In this document: piece by piece, positions 11,082-19,646 of the stretch | How the letters are laid out: every line of letters begins with the position of its first letter | Position numbering within the stretch: position 1 is the first letter of the stretch | Source of the DNA: Caulobacter sp. CCUG 60055 | GTDB taxonomy: Bacteria; Pseudomonadota; Alphaproteobacteria; Caulobacterales; Caulobacteraceae | Direction of reading: 5' to 3' | NCBI RefSeq assembly: GCF_022750545.1 | Contig: NZ_PUIC01000003.1 | Coordinates: 372,001-436,000 of the forward strand | DNA: 64,000 bases | Program-made: the position numbers and the translations under genes | The notes under the pieces: generated by a model | What the model saw: the letters and a program-made list of their open reading frames with translations, nothing else | What the model was told of the DNA's origin: nothing | The model's database searches: none

Positions 11082-12227
11082 ATGACCGCCGCCGCCGTTT
11101 CCGCCGCCGAGATTTCCGGCGTCTGCCCGCCGCAGTTCGCGCCCGTGCGCGAGGCCTTCGCCGCCAACTTCGCCGAGGACCGCGAACTGGGCGCCCGCTT
11201 CAGCCTGGCGATCGAGGGCGAGGTCGTGGTCGACCTTTGGGCGGGGTTCGCCGACCGCCAGCGCACGCGCCCGTTCGACCAGCACACCCTGACGCCGGTG
11301 TTCTCGACCACCAAGGCGATCGCCGCGCTGCTGATCGCGCGGCTGGTCGACCAGGGGCGCCTGGCCTACGACCAGCCGGTCGCCGAGGTGTGGCCCGAGT
11401 TCGCTGAGGCCGGCAAGGCGCAGGTCACCGTCGAGCAGGTGATGTCGCACCAGGAGGGCCTGCCGGGTTTTCCCGACGAGATCGACCCGGCCCTGTGGTT
11501 CGACTGGGACGCCGTCTGCGCCAAGCTGGCGGCCATGGCCCCGATGTGGCCGCCGGGGACGGCCAGCGGCTATCACCCGATCACCTTCGGCTACCTGGCC
11601 GGCGAGATCTTCCGCCGCGTCGACGGGCGCACCATGGGGACGGCCCTGCGGCAGGACCTGGCCGAGCCGTTCGGCCTCGACCTGTGGATCGGCCTGCCCG
11701 ACGCCGAGCATGGCCGGGCCGCCGACCTGATGCGCCCGCCCAACATGCCCGATTTCGGCGAGATCACGCCGGTGATCCGGGCCGCCTTCCTGACCAAGTG
11801 GTCGGCGCCGGGCGGGCGCGGCGCGGCCGAGTGGCGGCGGGCGGAGATCCCTTCGGCCAACGGCCACGCCACAGCCCCGGCCCTGGCGCGGCTGATGGGC
11901 GCGCTGGCCTGCGACGGCCGGCTCGACGGCGCGCGGGTGCTGTCGCCGGGCATGGCCGCCGGGGCTTCGGCCGAGCGCGTCCGCGGCCGCGACCTGGTGC
12001 TGCCCTACGAGATCAGCTGGGGCGCGGGTTTCATGCGCAACGTCCCGAACATGATCTATGGAACCGGCGCGAACAGCTTCGGCCATTCCGGCTGGGGCGG
12101 CTCGTGCGCCTTCGCCGACCCGGACCGGGGCGTCTCCGGCGCCTATGTCATGAACCGGCAGTCGGCCGACCTGATCGGCGACTTCCGCGCCCGCCGCCTG
12201 ATCGACGCGGTCTACGCCGCGCTCTGA
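11082..12227 (+). CDS. Serine hydrolase, class C beta-lactamase / esterase family VIII
   Basis: A 381-residue protein with the catalytic S75-T-T-K78 (SxxK) motif in TPVFSTTKAIA, a Tyr-containing second motif near residue 165 (SGYHPITFGY) and GHSGWGGS near the C-terminus. This is the layout of family VIII carboxylesterases such as EstB. There is no obvious signal peptide, which favours a cytoplasmic esterase over a resistance enzyme. Its last 16 bases overlap the end of the convergent MFS gene. Confidence 0.85.
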   Translation: MTAAAVSAAEISGVCPPQFAPVREAFAANFAEDRELGARFSLAIEGEVVVDLWAGFADRQRTRPFDQHTLTPVFSTTKAIAALLIARLVDQGRLAYDQPVAEVWPEFAEAGKAQVTVEQVMSHQEGLPGFPDEIDPALWFDWDAVCAKLAAMAPMWPPGTASGYHPITFGYLAGEIFRRVDGRTMGTALRQDLAEPFGLDLWIGLPDAEHGRAADLMRPPNMPDFGEITPVIRAAFLTKWSAPGGRGAAEWRRAEIPSANGHATAPALARLMGALACDGRLDGARVLSPGMAAGASAERVRGRDLVLPYEISWGAGFMRNVPNMIYGTGANSFGHSGWGGSCAFADPDRGVSGAYVMNRQSADLIGDFRARRLIDAVYAAL

Positions 12228-13747
12228 GGGCGCCGCGGCGTCCTGATGCTGAGAAAGCCGACGCCGCCGGCCGCGACGGCGCAGGCGGCGGCGATCAGCA
12301 TCACCGCGCGATAGGCGTGGGCGAAGGCCGCCCTTGCGGCCGGGTCTGCGGCTTCGCCCGCCATCGCCCGGCCCAGGGTCCGAGCGGCGGCGGCCTGGCT
12401 CGCGGCGGGCAGGGCGCCGGCGAAGACCTTGGCGAACACCGCCCCCAGGGCGGCGACCGCCAGCAGGCCGGCGACGCGGGCGACGGCGTTGTTGATCCCC
12501 GAGGCGACCCCGGCGCGGCCGGGACCCGCGGCCCCCATCACCACGGCGGTCAGCGGGGCGACGGCGATGGTCATGCCGGCCGACAGCGCCGCCAGGCCGG
12601 GCAGCACGCCGGTCCAATAGGAGCCGCCCGGCTCGGCCGAGGCCAGCAGGCCAAAGCCGAGGCCGGCCAGGATCGGGCCGACGGTCAGCGGCCCGCGCGC
12701 GCCGAACCGGTCGGCGACGGCGCCGGCGGCCGGGGAGAACAGGCCCATGACCAGCGAGAACGGCAGCAGGGCGGCGCCGGCCGCCGCGGCGCTGTAGCCG
12801 TCCAGGCGGATGAGGGCGAAGGGCAGGTAGAAGAAGGCGCCGCCGAGGGCGAAATAGAGCAGGAAGGTCAGGCCGTTGGCGCCCGAAAAATCGGCCGACC
12901 GGTAGAGGCCCAGCGGCATCATCGGCGTGGGCGAGCGGGCCTGGACCAGGACGAAGGCCGCCAGCAACGCCGTCCCGGCGGCCAGGCCGCCGGCGACCAG
13001 CGGGTCCTTCAGCCCGCGCGGAGCGGCCTCGGTCAGGGCCCAGGTCAGCAGGGCCAGGCCGGCGGCGGCCAGGATCGCGCCGCGCCAGTCCAGCGCCCGC
13101 GCCGCGGGGTCGCGGCTTTCCGGCACGGCGCGCAGGGTCAGCCAGACGGCGGCCATGGCCAGCGGGACGTTGATCAGGAAGATGGCGCGCCACGAGGCCG
13201 CGTCGGTCAGCCAGCCGCCGATCACCGGCCCGGCCGCGGCGGTCACCGAGGCGAAGCCGGCCCAGGCGCCGATGGCCTTGCCGCGCTCCTTCTCGTCGAA
13301 CACCGCGCCCAGGAGGGCGAGGCTGGCCGGGGTCAGCAGGGCCGCCCCGGCCCCCTGGACGGCGCGGGCGGCGATCAGCCAGCCGACGCCCGGCGCGACG
13401 GCGCAGCCTAACGAGGCGGCGGTGAACAGGCCGACGCCGGCCAGGAACATCCGCCGCCGGCCATAGAGGTCGCCGGCCGCCCCGCCGATCAGCACCAGGG
13501 CGCCGAGCAGCAGCATGTAGGCGTTCATCACCCACTGGGCGGCGGCCGCGTCGGCGGCGAAGGCCTTCTGGATCGCCGGCAGGGCGACATTGACCACCGA
13601 GCCGTCGATGAAGGCCATGCCCGAACCGACGATGCTGGCGGCCAGGGCCAGCCGCTTGTCTGCGGCCGTGAGCAGCGGCGCCGCCGAAGGCCGGCGCACG
13701 CCGAGGGCCAGGCCCTGGTCGCAAGGGAGCCTCTGATTGGCGCTCAT
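12212..13747 (-). CDS. MFS transporter, DHA2 (EmrB/QacA) family
   Basis: A 511-residue inner-membrane drug:H+ antiporter with about 14 predicted helices. The signature DGSVVNVALPAI is in helix 1, and the loop motif GGAAGDLYGRRRMFL corresponds to the MFS motif A. The usual partner membrane-fusion protein (EmrA) is not next to it, so the substrate cannot be told. It lies 31 bases downstream of rarD and probably shares its transcript. Confidence 0.9.
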   Translation of the reverse strand: MSANQRLPCDQGLALGVRRPSAAPLLTAADKRLALAASIVGSGMAFIDGSVVNVALPAIQKAFAADAAAAQWVMNAYMLLLGALVLIGGAAGDLYGRRRMFLAGVGLFTAASLGCAVAPGVGWLIAARAVQGAGAALLTPASLALLGAVFDEKERGKAIGAWAGFASVTAAAGPVIGGWLTDAASWRAIFLINVPLAMAAVWLTLRAVPESRDPAARALDWRGAILAAAGLALLTWALTEAAPRGLKDPLVAGGLAAGTALLAAFVLVQARSPTPMMPLGLYRSADFSGANGLTFLLYFALGGAFFYLPFALIRLDGYSAAAAGAALLPFSLVMGLFSPAAGAVADRFGARGPLTVGPILAGLGFGLLASAEPGGSYWTGVLPGLAALSAGMTIAVAPLTAVVMGAAGPGRAGVASGINNAVARVAGLLAVAALGAVFAKVFAGALPAASQAAAARTLGRAMAGEAADPAARAAFAHAYRAVMLIAAACAVAAGGVGFLSIRTPRRPQSAA

Positions 13748-13778
13748 GCCGCCAGCATGGCGCCGCCCAAGGAGGGGC

Positions 13779-14687
13779 TCAAGCGGCGGCGGCCGCGCGC
13801 ACCGCCCGGGTCTTGCGCCAGGCCGCCCAGGCGAACACCGCCACCCCGGCCCAGATGAAGGCGAACGAGACCCCCCGGAGCGGCGTGAAGGTCTCGCCCA
13901 GGAACAGGCCCGACAGGAACTGCAGGGTGGGGGCGATGAACTGCAGGAAGCCGATGGTGGTCAGGGGCAGTCGCCGCGCCGCCCAGGCGAACAGCGCCAG
14001 CGGCACGACGGTGATCGGCCCGGTGAGCAGCAGCAGGATCATCTCCTGCGGGCCGGCGAAGAAGTGGCCCTGGCCGTGGCTTTCCAGCCAGACGGCGTAG
14101 AGCAGGCCAAGGGGGGCGAGGTACAGGCATTCGATGAACAGGCCGGTCTGGGCCTCGACCTTCACCTGCTTGCGGATGACCCCGTAAGTGCAGAAGCTGA
14201 CGGCCAGGGCCAGCGAGATGAGCGGCAGGTGGCCGAGGGCCAGGGTCTGGACGCCGACGCCGACCGCCGCCAGGGCGATGGCCGCCAGCCCGGCCCAGCC
14301 GATGCGCTCGCGGAACAGGGCCGCGCCGACGGCCATGTTCATCAACGGGTTGATGTAGTAGCCGAGGCTGGCCTCCAGCACGCGGTGGTCGTTGACCGCC
14401 CAGACATAGATCGTCCAGTTGGCGAAGATGGCCAGGGTCGACAGCACCAGCACGCCCATCATGCGCGGATTGCGCAGCGCCGCGCCGACGGCCTGGCGCT
14501 GGCCGGCGATCAGCACCAGGACGGCGGCCCAGATCACCGCCCACAGGGTGCGGTGGGCCATGATCTCGAAGGCCCCGACGCCCAGGCGCGCCAGGAGGTG
14601 GAAGAACAGCGGCAGCAGGCCCCAGAGGAAATAGCAGACGAGGCCTGCGGTGAGGGCCTGGCGCCCTTCGGTTTCGGTCGACGACAT
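13779..14687 (-). CDS. rarD: EamA family transporter RarD
   Basis: A 302-residue inner-membrane protein with ten predicted helices (two EamA repeats). The RarD-specific N-terminus GLVCYFLWGLLPLFFHLLA and the segment EIMAHRTLWAV are present. RarD proteins were named from a chloramphenicol-sensitivity phenotype; the transported substrate is unknown. It is followed at once by the MFS gene and preceded by the asd terminator, so it starts a two-gene unit. Confidence 0.9.
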   Translation of the reverse strand: MSSTETEGRQALTAGLVCYFLWGLLPLFFHLLARLGVGAFEIMAHRTLWAVIWAAVLVLIAGQRQAVGAALRNPRMMGVLVLSTLAIFANWTIYVWAVNDHRVLEASLGYYINPLMNMAVGAALFRERIGWAGLAAIALAAVGVGVQTLALGHLPLISLALAVSFCTYGVIRKQVKVEAQTGLFIECLYLAPLGLLYAVWLESHGQGHFFAGPQEMILLLLTGPITVVPLALFAWAARRLPLTTIGFLQFIAPTLQFLSGLFLGETFTPLRGVSFAFIWAGVAVFAWAAWRKTRAVRAAAAA

Positions 14688-14718
14688 GGAACGCTCCGCG
14701 CACTTGAGCGGTGAAATG

Positions 14719-14750
14719 AAAATCGCCGCGGACCAGAAGCCCGCGGCGAT
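14719..14750 (-). terminator. Rho-independent terminator of asd
   Basis: ATCGCCGCGG (14722-14731) pairs perfectly with CCGCGGCGAT (14741-14750) around a nine-base loop. On the minus strand the stem is followed by TTTTC, right after the asd stop codon region. The T-run is short but the stem is ten GC-rich pairs. Confidence 0.75.
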
Positions 14751-14783
14751 CAGAAAGCGACCCGAAGGTTGCTGTCCCGGAGC

Positions 14784-15812
14784 CTAGGCGTGAGCCTTTT
14801 CCAGCATGCCGCGCTCATGCAGCAGCTCGGCGATCTGGATGGCGTTGAGGGCCGCGCCTTTTCGCAGGTTGTCGCCGACCACCCACAGGTTCAGCGCGTT
14901 GGGCGCCGAATTGTCGTTGCGGATGCGGCTGACATAGACCGGGAACTCGCCCTGGACTTCCTTGGGGGTGATGTAGCCGGTCTCGTCGCGGCGATCGAGC
15001 ACCACCAGGCCCGGCGCCTCGCGCAGGATCTCGCGGGCGTCGTCCTCGTCGAGCGGGGTGTGGAACTCGATGTTGACCGCCTCGGAATGGCCGACGAACA
15101 CCGGCACACGCACGCAGGTCACGGTCAGCTTGATGTCCGGATCGATCATCTTGTGGGTTTCGTTCCACATCTTGGCTTCTTCGTCGGTGTAGCCGTCGTC
15201 CTTGAAGGCGCCGATGAAGGGGATGACGTTGAACGCGATCTGCTTGGGGAACTTCTTGGGCTCGGAGGCGCCGAGGACGAACACGCCCTTGGTCTGGTTC
15301 CACAGCTCGTCCATGCCCTCCTTGCCGGCGCCGGACACCGACTGGTAGGTCGAGACCACCACCCGCTTGATCCTGGCCGCGTCGTGCAGGGGCTTCAGCG
15401 CCAGCACCAGCTGCGCCGTCGAGCAGTTGGGGTTGGCGATGATGTTCTTCTTGCGGGCGTCCTTGACCGCGTCCGGGTTCACCTCGGGCACGATCAGCGG
15501 CACGTCGGGGTCCATCCGCCAGACCGACGAGTTGTCGATGACGATCGGACCGGCCTTGCCGATCTTTTCCGACCACGCCTTGGAGACCGAGCCGCCGGCG
15601 CTCATCAGCACCAGGTCGACGGTCGAGAAGTCGAACTGCTCGATATCCTCGCAGGCGACGACGCCGTCTTTCCAACCGACCTCGACGCCGATGGATTTAC
15701 GGGACGCGATGGCATGCAGTTTCTCGACGGGGAAGTTCACTTCCTCGAGGATGTTCAACATTTCACGGCCCACATTGCCCGTGGCGCCGACAACGGCCAC
15801 CCGGTAACCCAT
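14784..15812 (-). CDS. asd: Aspartate-semialdehyde dehydrogenase
   Basis: A 342-residue NADP-dependent enzyme that reduces aspartyl phosphate to aspartate semialdehyde, the branch point for lysine/diaminopimelate, methionine and threonine. The NADP motif GATGNVGREML is at residues 9-19. The catalytic cysteine is C130 in ANPNCSTAQL, and the C-terminal substrate region includes DNLRKGAALNAIQIAELL. It is transcribed alone and ends in a clear terminator. Confidence 0.97.
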   Translation of the reverse strand: MGYRVAVVGATGNVGREMLNILEEVNFPVEKLHAIASRKSIGVEVGWKDGVVACEDIEQFDFSTVDLVLMSAGGSVSKAWSEKIGKAGPIVIDNSSVWRMDPDVPLIVPEVNPDAVKDARKKNIIANPNCSTAQLVLALKPLHDAARIKRVVVSTYQSVSGAGKEGMDELWNQTKGVFVLGASEPKKFPKQIAFNVIPFIGAFKDDGYTDEEAKMWNETHKMIDPDIKLTVTCVRVPVFVGHSEAVNIEFHTPLDEDDAREILREAPGLVVLDRRDETGYITPKEVQGEFPVYVSRIRNDNSAPNALNLWVVGDNLRKGAALNAIQIAELLHERGMLEKAHA

Positions 15813-15921
15813 CGTTAGTCTCCTGTTTCCCTTGAGCCTTCTCCGCGAGAAGGACGGCGACCGTTACGCTTCAAAGGCGCCCCTTGCAAGGCAAGGAATG
15901 TGCACGGGCTTGTGAGCAGAC

Positions 15922-16506
15922 CTAACGGGCCGGCGGGCGGGCGGCCTCGGCGGCCAGGCAGGCGCGCCTGAGCGCGGCCAGGGCCTGCGGCAATTCATGA
16001 CGCGCCGCCTCGCGCACGGCCCAGGACGGGACGGCCACGCCGAGCGCCATGTGGCCCTCGTAGTCGAGATGTGTGGCCGCGCCGCCGTCGGTCGCCGTCA
16101 AGGTCCAGCGGCCCTCCGACCGCGTCCAGTCGCCGGCGATCCGGCGGTAGCTGAGGCCGTGCGGCGGATCGAACTCGGTTCGGATGACGTTGCGCAGGCG
16201 CGGCGTGAACCAGGTCTTGGCGATGTGCTCGCGCACGTCCCACCGCCCGGCCGGGTCGCGGTCGAGCACGCGGCACGACACCAGGTTCGGCACCATGTCC
16301 CGGGCGTGGTCGCAGTCGGTCAGCACCGCCCAGACCACCTGCGGCGGCGCGGCGATGTCGAAGCTGGCGCGGACCACCCCGCCATGGCCGCCGTCCTCGG
16401 CGGCGACGCTGACCGTCGGCGGCCGGTCGGGACGAGGGAGCGGCGTCTCGGCCAGAGCGGCCGTCGCCAGGAGCCAGACGAGGATGATCGGCGGCGAGCG
16501 GCCCAT
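15922..16506 (-). CDS. Secreted SRPBCC (START-like) family protein
   Basis: A 194-residue protein with an N-terminal signal peptide (cleavage likely near ALAETP, about residue 19). It then has an SRPBCC/polyketide-cyclase-like fold recognisable from FDIAAPPQVVWAVLTDCDHA and VSCRVLDRDPAGRWDVREH. The family binds hydrophobic ligands; no specific ligand can be inferred. It is the last gene of a probable three-gene operon with the GFA protein and an acyl-CoA dehydrogenase, 38 bases after the GFA stop. Confidence 0.75.
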   Translation of the reverse strand: MGRSPPIILVWLLATAALAETPLPRPDRPPTVSVAAEDGGHGGVVRASFDIAAPPQVVWAVLTDCDHARDMVPNLVSCRVLDRDPAGRWDVREHIAKTWFTPRLRNVIRTEFDPPHGLSYRRIAGDWTRSEGRWTLTATDGGAATHLDYEGHMALGVAVPSWAVREAARHELPQALAALRRACLAAEAARPPAR

Positions 16507-16544
16507 GCCTGTTCAGCGCTCGTCGCCGTCCGAGGTTCCGCCGG

Positions 16545-16952
16545 TCAGCCGGGATTGCGCGGAATGGCGTGGGCGCCCTCGGGCACGCCGTTCCAGGCCT
16601 GGGCGCTCTCGGTCCAGATGTGGACCTTGGGGTCGAGCCAGCTGGTGTCGTCGAGGGTGCCGGCCTTGATGAACATCAGCGCCGGACTGGCCGTCGAGCT
16701 GGAATAGATCGGCGAGCCGCATTCGGGGCAGAACTTGCGGTGCAGGGTGGCGCCGCTGTCGCCCTGGTCCTCGTAGGTCTTCAACTCGCCGGTGACCGTC
16801 ACCGTCGGCGTCGGGGCCACGACCACCACCGAGAACGCCGTGCCGCCCTGCTTCTGGCAGTTGCGGCAGTGGCAGACCGCCTGCATCACCGGCTCGGCTT
16901 CGGACGTGTAGCGCACGCGGCCGCAAAGGCAGCCGCCTTCGATCCTGGACAT
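16545..16952 (-). CDS. GFA family (glutathione-dependent formaldehyde-activating-like) zinc protein
   Basis: A 135-residue protein with the zinc-binding cysteines of the GFA/CENP-V fold: GGCLCGRVRY near the start, CHCRNCQKQGG at about 30-40, and FCPECGSP at about 80. These proteins bind one or two Zn ions. True formaldehyde-glutathione activity has been shown for few of them, so the name is structural. The start is the ATG at 16952 (MSRIEGGC) behind AGGGAG. It lies 32 bases downstream of the acyl-CoA dehydrogenase. Confidence 0.88.
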   Translation of the reverse strand: MSRIEGGCLCGRVRYTSEAEPVMQAVCHCRNCQKQGGTAFSVVVVAPTPTVTVTGELKTYEDQGDSGATLHRKFCPECGSPIYSSSTASPALMFIKAGTLDDTSWLDPKVHIWTESAQAWNGVPEGAHAIPRNPG

Positions 16953-16984
16953 GGTCACTTTCTCCCTTGCGGAGGCCCGCCGTT

Positions 16985-18277
16985 CTAGAGGTCGGCGAAG
17001 GCCGCCTTGCGAGGTCCGATATAGCCGAAAAGATAGGCGGCCACCTTGCGCATCTGGATCTCCTCCGAGCCCTCGGTGATGCGGTAGCGGCGGTGGTGGC
17101 GATAGATGTGCTCGAACGGCTTGTGGCGGGAATAGCCGATGCCGCCATGCACCTGCATGGCCCGGTCGGCGGCCTCGCAGCACAGGCGGTTAGCCCAGTA
17201 GTTGCACATGCTGACCCGGTCGGAGAGGCGCTTCTCGACCTCGACCTTGGGCATCTGGTCCATTTCCCAGGCGGTCTTGCGGATCAGGAGGCGCAGCATC
17301 TCGGCCTGGGTGGCCAGTTCGACCAGCGGGAACTGGATGGCCTGGTTCCGGGCCAGGGCCTCGCCGAACGGCTTGCGCCGGCGGGCGTACCTGACGCTTT
17401 CCTCGATGCAGTAGACGGCCGCGCCCAGGGACGAGGCCGCCTGGCGGATGCGGTTCTCGTGCACGAAATGCTGGGCCAGGGCCAGGCCGCCGCCCTCGGG
17501 CCCGAACATCGCCTCGTCGGGAACCCAGACGTCGGTGAAGCTGACGCGCGGGTGGTCGGTCGGCATGTTGAAGGTCCACAGGTACTCCTCGACCTTCACG
17601 CCCGGATCATGGGCGGGAACCAGGAAGCAGGTGATCCCCCGCGCGTCGCCGTCCGCGCCAGACGTGCGGCAGAACAGGGCGCAGTGCGTCGCCACGTGCA
17701 TGCCGGTGGTCCACATCTTCTCGCCGTCGATCCGCCAGCCGGAGACGCCGTCCCTGGTCTCGCGCACCGCGCGGGTCTCCATGTGGGTGGCGTCCGAGCC
17801 GTGGTCCGGCTCGGTCAGGCCGAAGGTCGGCCGGAACCTGCCCTCGAACATCGCCGGGATCAGCGTCGTCCGTTGCGCGTCGGTCCCGAAGTCGCGCAGC
17901 ATCAGCACGAAGGGGTTGTTGCCGACGATCGAATGCTCGTTCTGCAGGTCGTTGTGCAGGCCCAGCCCCTTGGCGGCCAGGTGCTCGCGGATCACCGCCA
18001 TGGCCAGGTTGGAGCCGTCCTTGCCGCCGAACTCGGACGGCAGGGCGAAGCGGTAGTGGCCGGCGGCGTCGGCCCGGCGGCGGGCCTCGCCCAGCAGCGC
18101 CTCCCATTCCTTGCGGGGCAGGCCCTGGTTGTCCCAGTCGGTGCGGGCGTGTTCGCGGCGATGGTCGAAGAACCGCTCGTTGTCGTCCTGGGCCTGCAGC
18201 GGCCTGATCTCGTCCTCTATGAAGGCGTCGAGCTCGGCGAGATAGGCGGTCAGCGCCGGCGGAAGGTTGAAGTCCAT
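16985..18277 (-). CDS. Acyl-CoA dehydrogenase
   Basis: A 430-residue FAD enzyme that introduces a trans-2 double bond into an acyl-CoA. Features seen are FGLTEPDHGSDATHMETRAV (FAD and substrate loop), GWRIDGEKMWTTGMHVATH, and the C-terminal MQVHGGIGYSRHKPFEHIYR plus RITEGSEEIQMRKVA. The length and C-terminus resemble the long bacterial ACADs of the ACAD10/11-like group. It heads the minus-strand operon, with a strong dyad about 135 bases upstream. Confidence 0.93.
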   Translation of the reverse strand: MDFNLPPALTAYLAELDAFIEDEIRPLQAQDDNERFFDHRREHARTDWDNQGLPRKEWEALLGEARRRADAAGHYRFALPSEFGGKDGSNLAMAVIREHLAAKGLGLHNDLQNEHSIVGNNPFVLMLRDFGTDAQRTTLIPAMFEGRFRPTFGLTEPDHGSDATHMETRAVRETRDGVSGWRIDGEKMWTTGMHVATHCALFCRTSGADGDARGITCFLVPAHDPGVKVEEYLWTFNMPTDHPRVSFTDVWVPDEAMFGPEGGGLALAQHFVHENRIRQAASSLGAAVYCIEESVRYARRRKPFGEALARNQAIQFPLVELATQAEMLRLLIRKTAWEMDQMPKVEVEKRLSDRVSMCNYWANRLCCEAADRAMQVHGGIGYSRHKPFEHIYRHHRRYRITEGSEEIQMRKVAAYLFGYIGPRKAAFADL

Positions 18278-18411
18278 GGCCGGGTTTCCTCTGGGTCTTC
18301 TTCTTCTTGCGCCGCCGACTATGGGCGTCGGCGGCGACCGGCGGCAATGCTGACCTGGGGGAAGGCGGCGGCGGTTTTTTCGCCGATGCAGAAATCAGTT
18401 GCGCACCCGAT

Positions 18412-18440
18412 CTAAACACTGTTATCTTAGCAGTGCTTAG
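18412..18440. promoter_or_regulatory. Dyad operator in the acyl-CoA dehydrogenase / small secreted protein divergent region
   Basis: CTAAACACTG (18412-18421) and CAGTGCTTAG (18431-18440) form an inverted repeat with nine of ten pairs and a nine-base AT-rich spacer. It sits between two divergent genes in the only AT-rich patch of that region. The shape fits a dimeric repressor such as TetR or GntR. The regulator is not identifiable here. Confidence 0.5.
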
Positions 18441-18544
18441 TTCGAACCGGGTCGTCGCTGGGGATAGCGACAGGCGGTCCGGTCCGCGGCTGGGCGCTCA
18501 GTACCCCCGTGTCCCACACTCCCCGATCCGCTGGAGGGCTTGTC

Positions 18545-18898
18545 ATGAAGCTCCAAACCCTGGCGCTCGCCGCCACTCTCTCGCTTGGCCTGTCCGCCGT
18601 CCTCGGCGGGGCCGCCCTGGCCGACGGCCAGCTCAACGCCGCCCTGCGCGCGCCCGCCGCCAAGACCAAGGTGGTCGCCGGCGGCGCGGTGTGGACCTGC
18701 GACGGCGCGGCCTGCGTCGCCGCCGCGGCCCCGTCGCGCGCCTTCTCGGCGGCCGGCTGCAAGGCCCTGGTCAAGGAAGTCGGCCCGGTCGCCGCCTTCG
18801 GCGCCGAGGCCCGGCAACTGGACGGCGCCGACTTGGCCAAGTGCAACGGCGAGACCGCCGTCGCCTCGGCCAAGCCGACCCCGGCCGCCGCCAACTGA
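18545..18898 (+). CDS. Small secreted protein of the CC_3452-like family
   Basis: A 117-residue exported protein. The signal peptide covers about residues 1-24 (MKLQTLALAA... ending ALA). The mature part has cysteines in GAVWTCDGAACVA, AGCKALVKEVG and AKCNGE that probably form disulfides. The pattern (AGGAVWxC...C...KALVKxVGPVAxFG) recalls a short family of unknown function seen in Caulobacteraceae. The start is the ATG at 18545 behind GGAGGG; a 12-codon in-frame upstream ATG is less likely. Two tandem terminators follow. Confidence 0.7.
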   Translation: MKLQTLALAATLSLGLSAVLGGAALADGQLNAALRAPAAKTKVVAGGAVWTCDGAACVAAAAPSRAFSAAGCKALVKEVGPVAAFGAEARQLDGADLAKCNGETAVASAKPTPAAAN

Positions 18899-18907
18899 GT
18901 TTCTCCC

Positions 18908-18929
18908 GCCGAAAGTCGTTCGGCTTTTT
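18908..18929 (+). terminator. Rho-independent terminator 1
   Basis: GCCGAA (18908-18913) pairs with TTCGGC (18919-18924), followed directly by TTTTT, ten bases after the stop of the small secreted protein gene. Confidence 0.8.
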
Positions 18930-18942
18930 CTCGAGCATGACT

Positions 18943-18976
18943 GGGCGGCGGATCTGATCCGCCGCCCTTCTTTTTT
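18943..18976 (+). terminator. Rho-independent terminator 2
   Basis: GGGCGGCGGAT (18943-18953) pairs perfectly with ATCCGCCGCCC (18957-18967) over a three-base loop, then TTCTTTTTT. It is the second of two tandem terminators, which suggests the small gene upstream is strongly transcribed. Confidence 0.85.
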
Positions 18977-19070
18977 CCGTCCCCATTTTCCGCCTCCGGT
19001 CGATTTCCGGCCAAGGGGCGTTGACCGGCGGCGCGGTTCTCTGCGACCAGCCCGTCCGAGGGAGAGCGCT

Positions 19071-19367
19071 ATGAGCCTGGACGCCGGAGAGACCGTTCGT
19101 GAGACCGCCGTGCTGGGGGACGGCCCGGGGGCGATGGCCGCGCTGCTGGAGCCCATGCTGCTGCGCGCCGCCGGGCTTTCGGACCTGACGCCGGTGTCGC
19201 TGACCATCGACCATGCGGGGCGGGCGGCGCCGGGCGAGCGGCTGGCGGTCGAGGGCCGCCTGGATCGCGCCACGCGCAGCCTGGTCTTCGTCTCCGCCGC
19301 CGCGCGGGGGATGGACGGCCGGGCGGTGGCGGCGGCCTCGGCGGTGCTGCGCATCGCGAATCCCTGA
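19071..19367 (+). CDS. Hypothetical protein, hotdog-like fold suspected
   Basis: A 98-residue protein starting at the ATG at 19071 behind GAGGGAGA. The second half (GERLAVEGRLDRATRSLVFV, then MDGRAVAAASAVLRI) resembles the final strands of PaaI-type hotdog thioesterases. The N-terminal HGG-type catalytic helix is missing, so it would be a partial or degenerate hotdog. It stands alone between a double terminator and the CHAP gene. The function is not known. Confidence 0.55.
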   Translation: MSLDAGETVRETAVLGDGPGAMAALLEPMLLRAAGLSDLTPVSLTIDHAGRAAPGERLAVEGRLDRATRSLVFVSAAARGMDGRAVAAASAVLRIANP

Positions 19368-19471
19368 CCGGCCGCGGGCGGTCCTGGGGCGGGTTCATCC
19401 ACAGGGGCGCTGTTTTTCTGGGCGCCGTTTGACAAATCGCATTGCGCCCGCGAAACCCCGCCGGCGTTTGA

Positions 19472-19485
19472 TTACCATTTGGTAA
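19472..19485. promoter_or_regulatory. TTACCA-TT-TGGTAA dyad upstream of the CHAP gene
   Basis: A perfect six-base inverted repeat with a two-base spacer lies in an AT-rich patch (about 19428-19525) inside the 279-base gap before the CHAP gene. That patch also contains TTGACA (19429-19434) and TTGATA (19490-19495) as possible -35 elements. It is probably the promoter and operator of the CHAP gene; the regulator is unknown. Confidence 0.4.
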
Positions 19486-19646
19486 CTTATTGATAGGACA
19501 CTGTTTTTCCTAAGTTTAAATCAGGTTGGGCGGGCGCGAACCAAGGCTCGGGAGTGGCGAAAAGGCCACGCTCGCGGAAAAAACCGTCTTTTCATCCGCG
19601 GACAGGGCGGTTATCCCAAGGGCCGTAACCGGGGGAGTTCCCAAGC

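Noticed and set aside
18436-18450. TTCGAA sequence looking like a tRNA T-loop
   Set aside because: No acceptor, anticodon or D stems could be formed around it on either strand.
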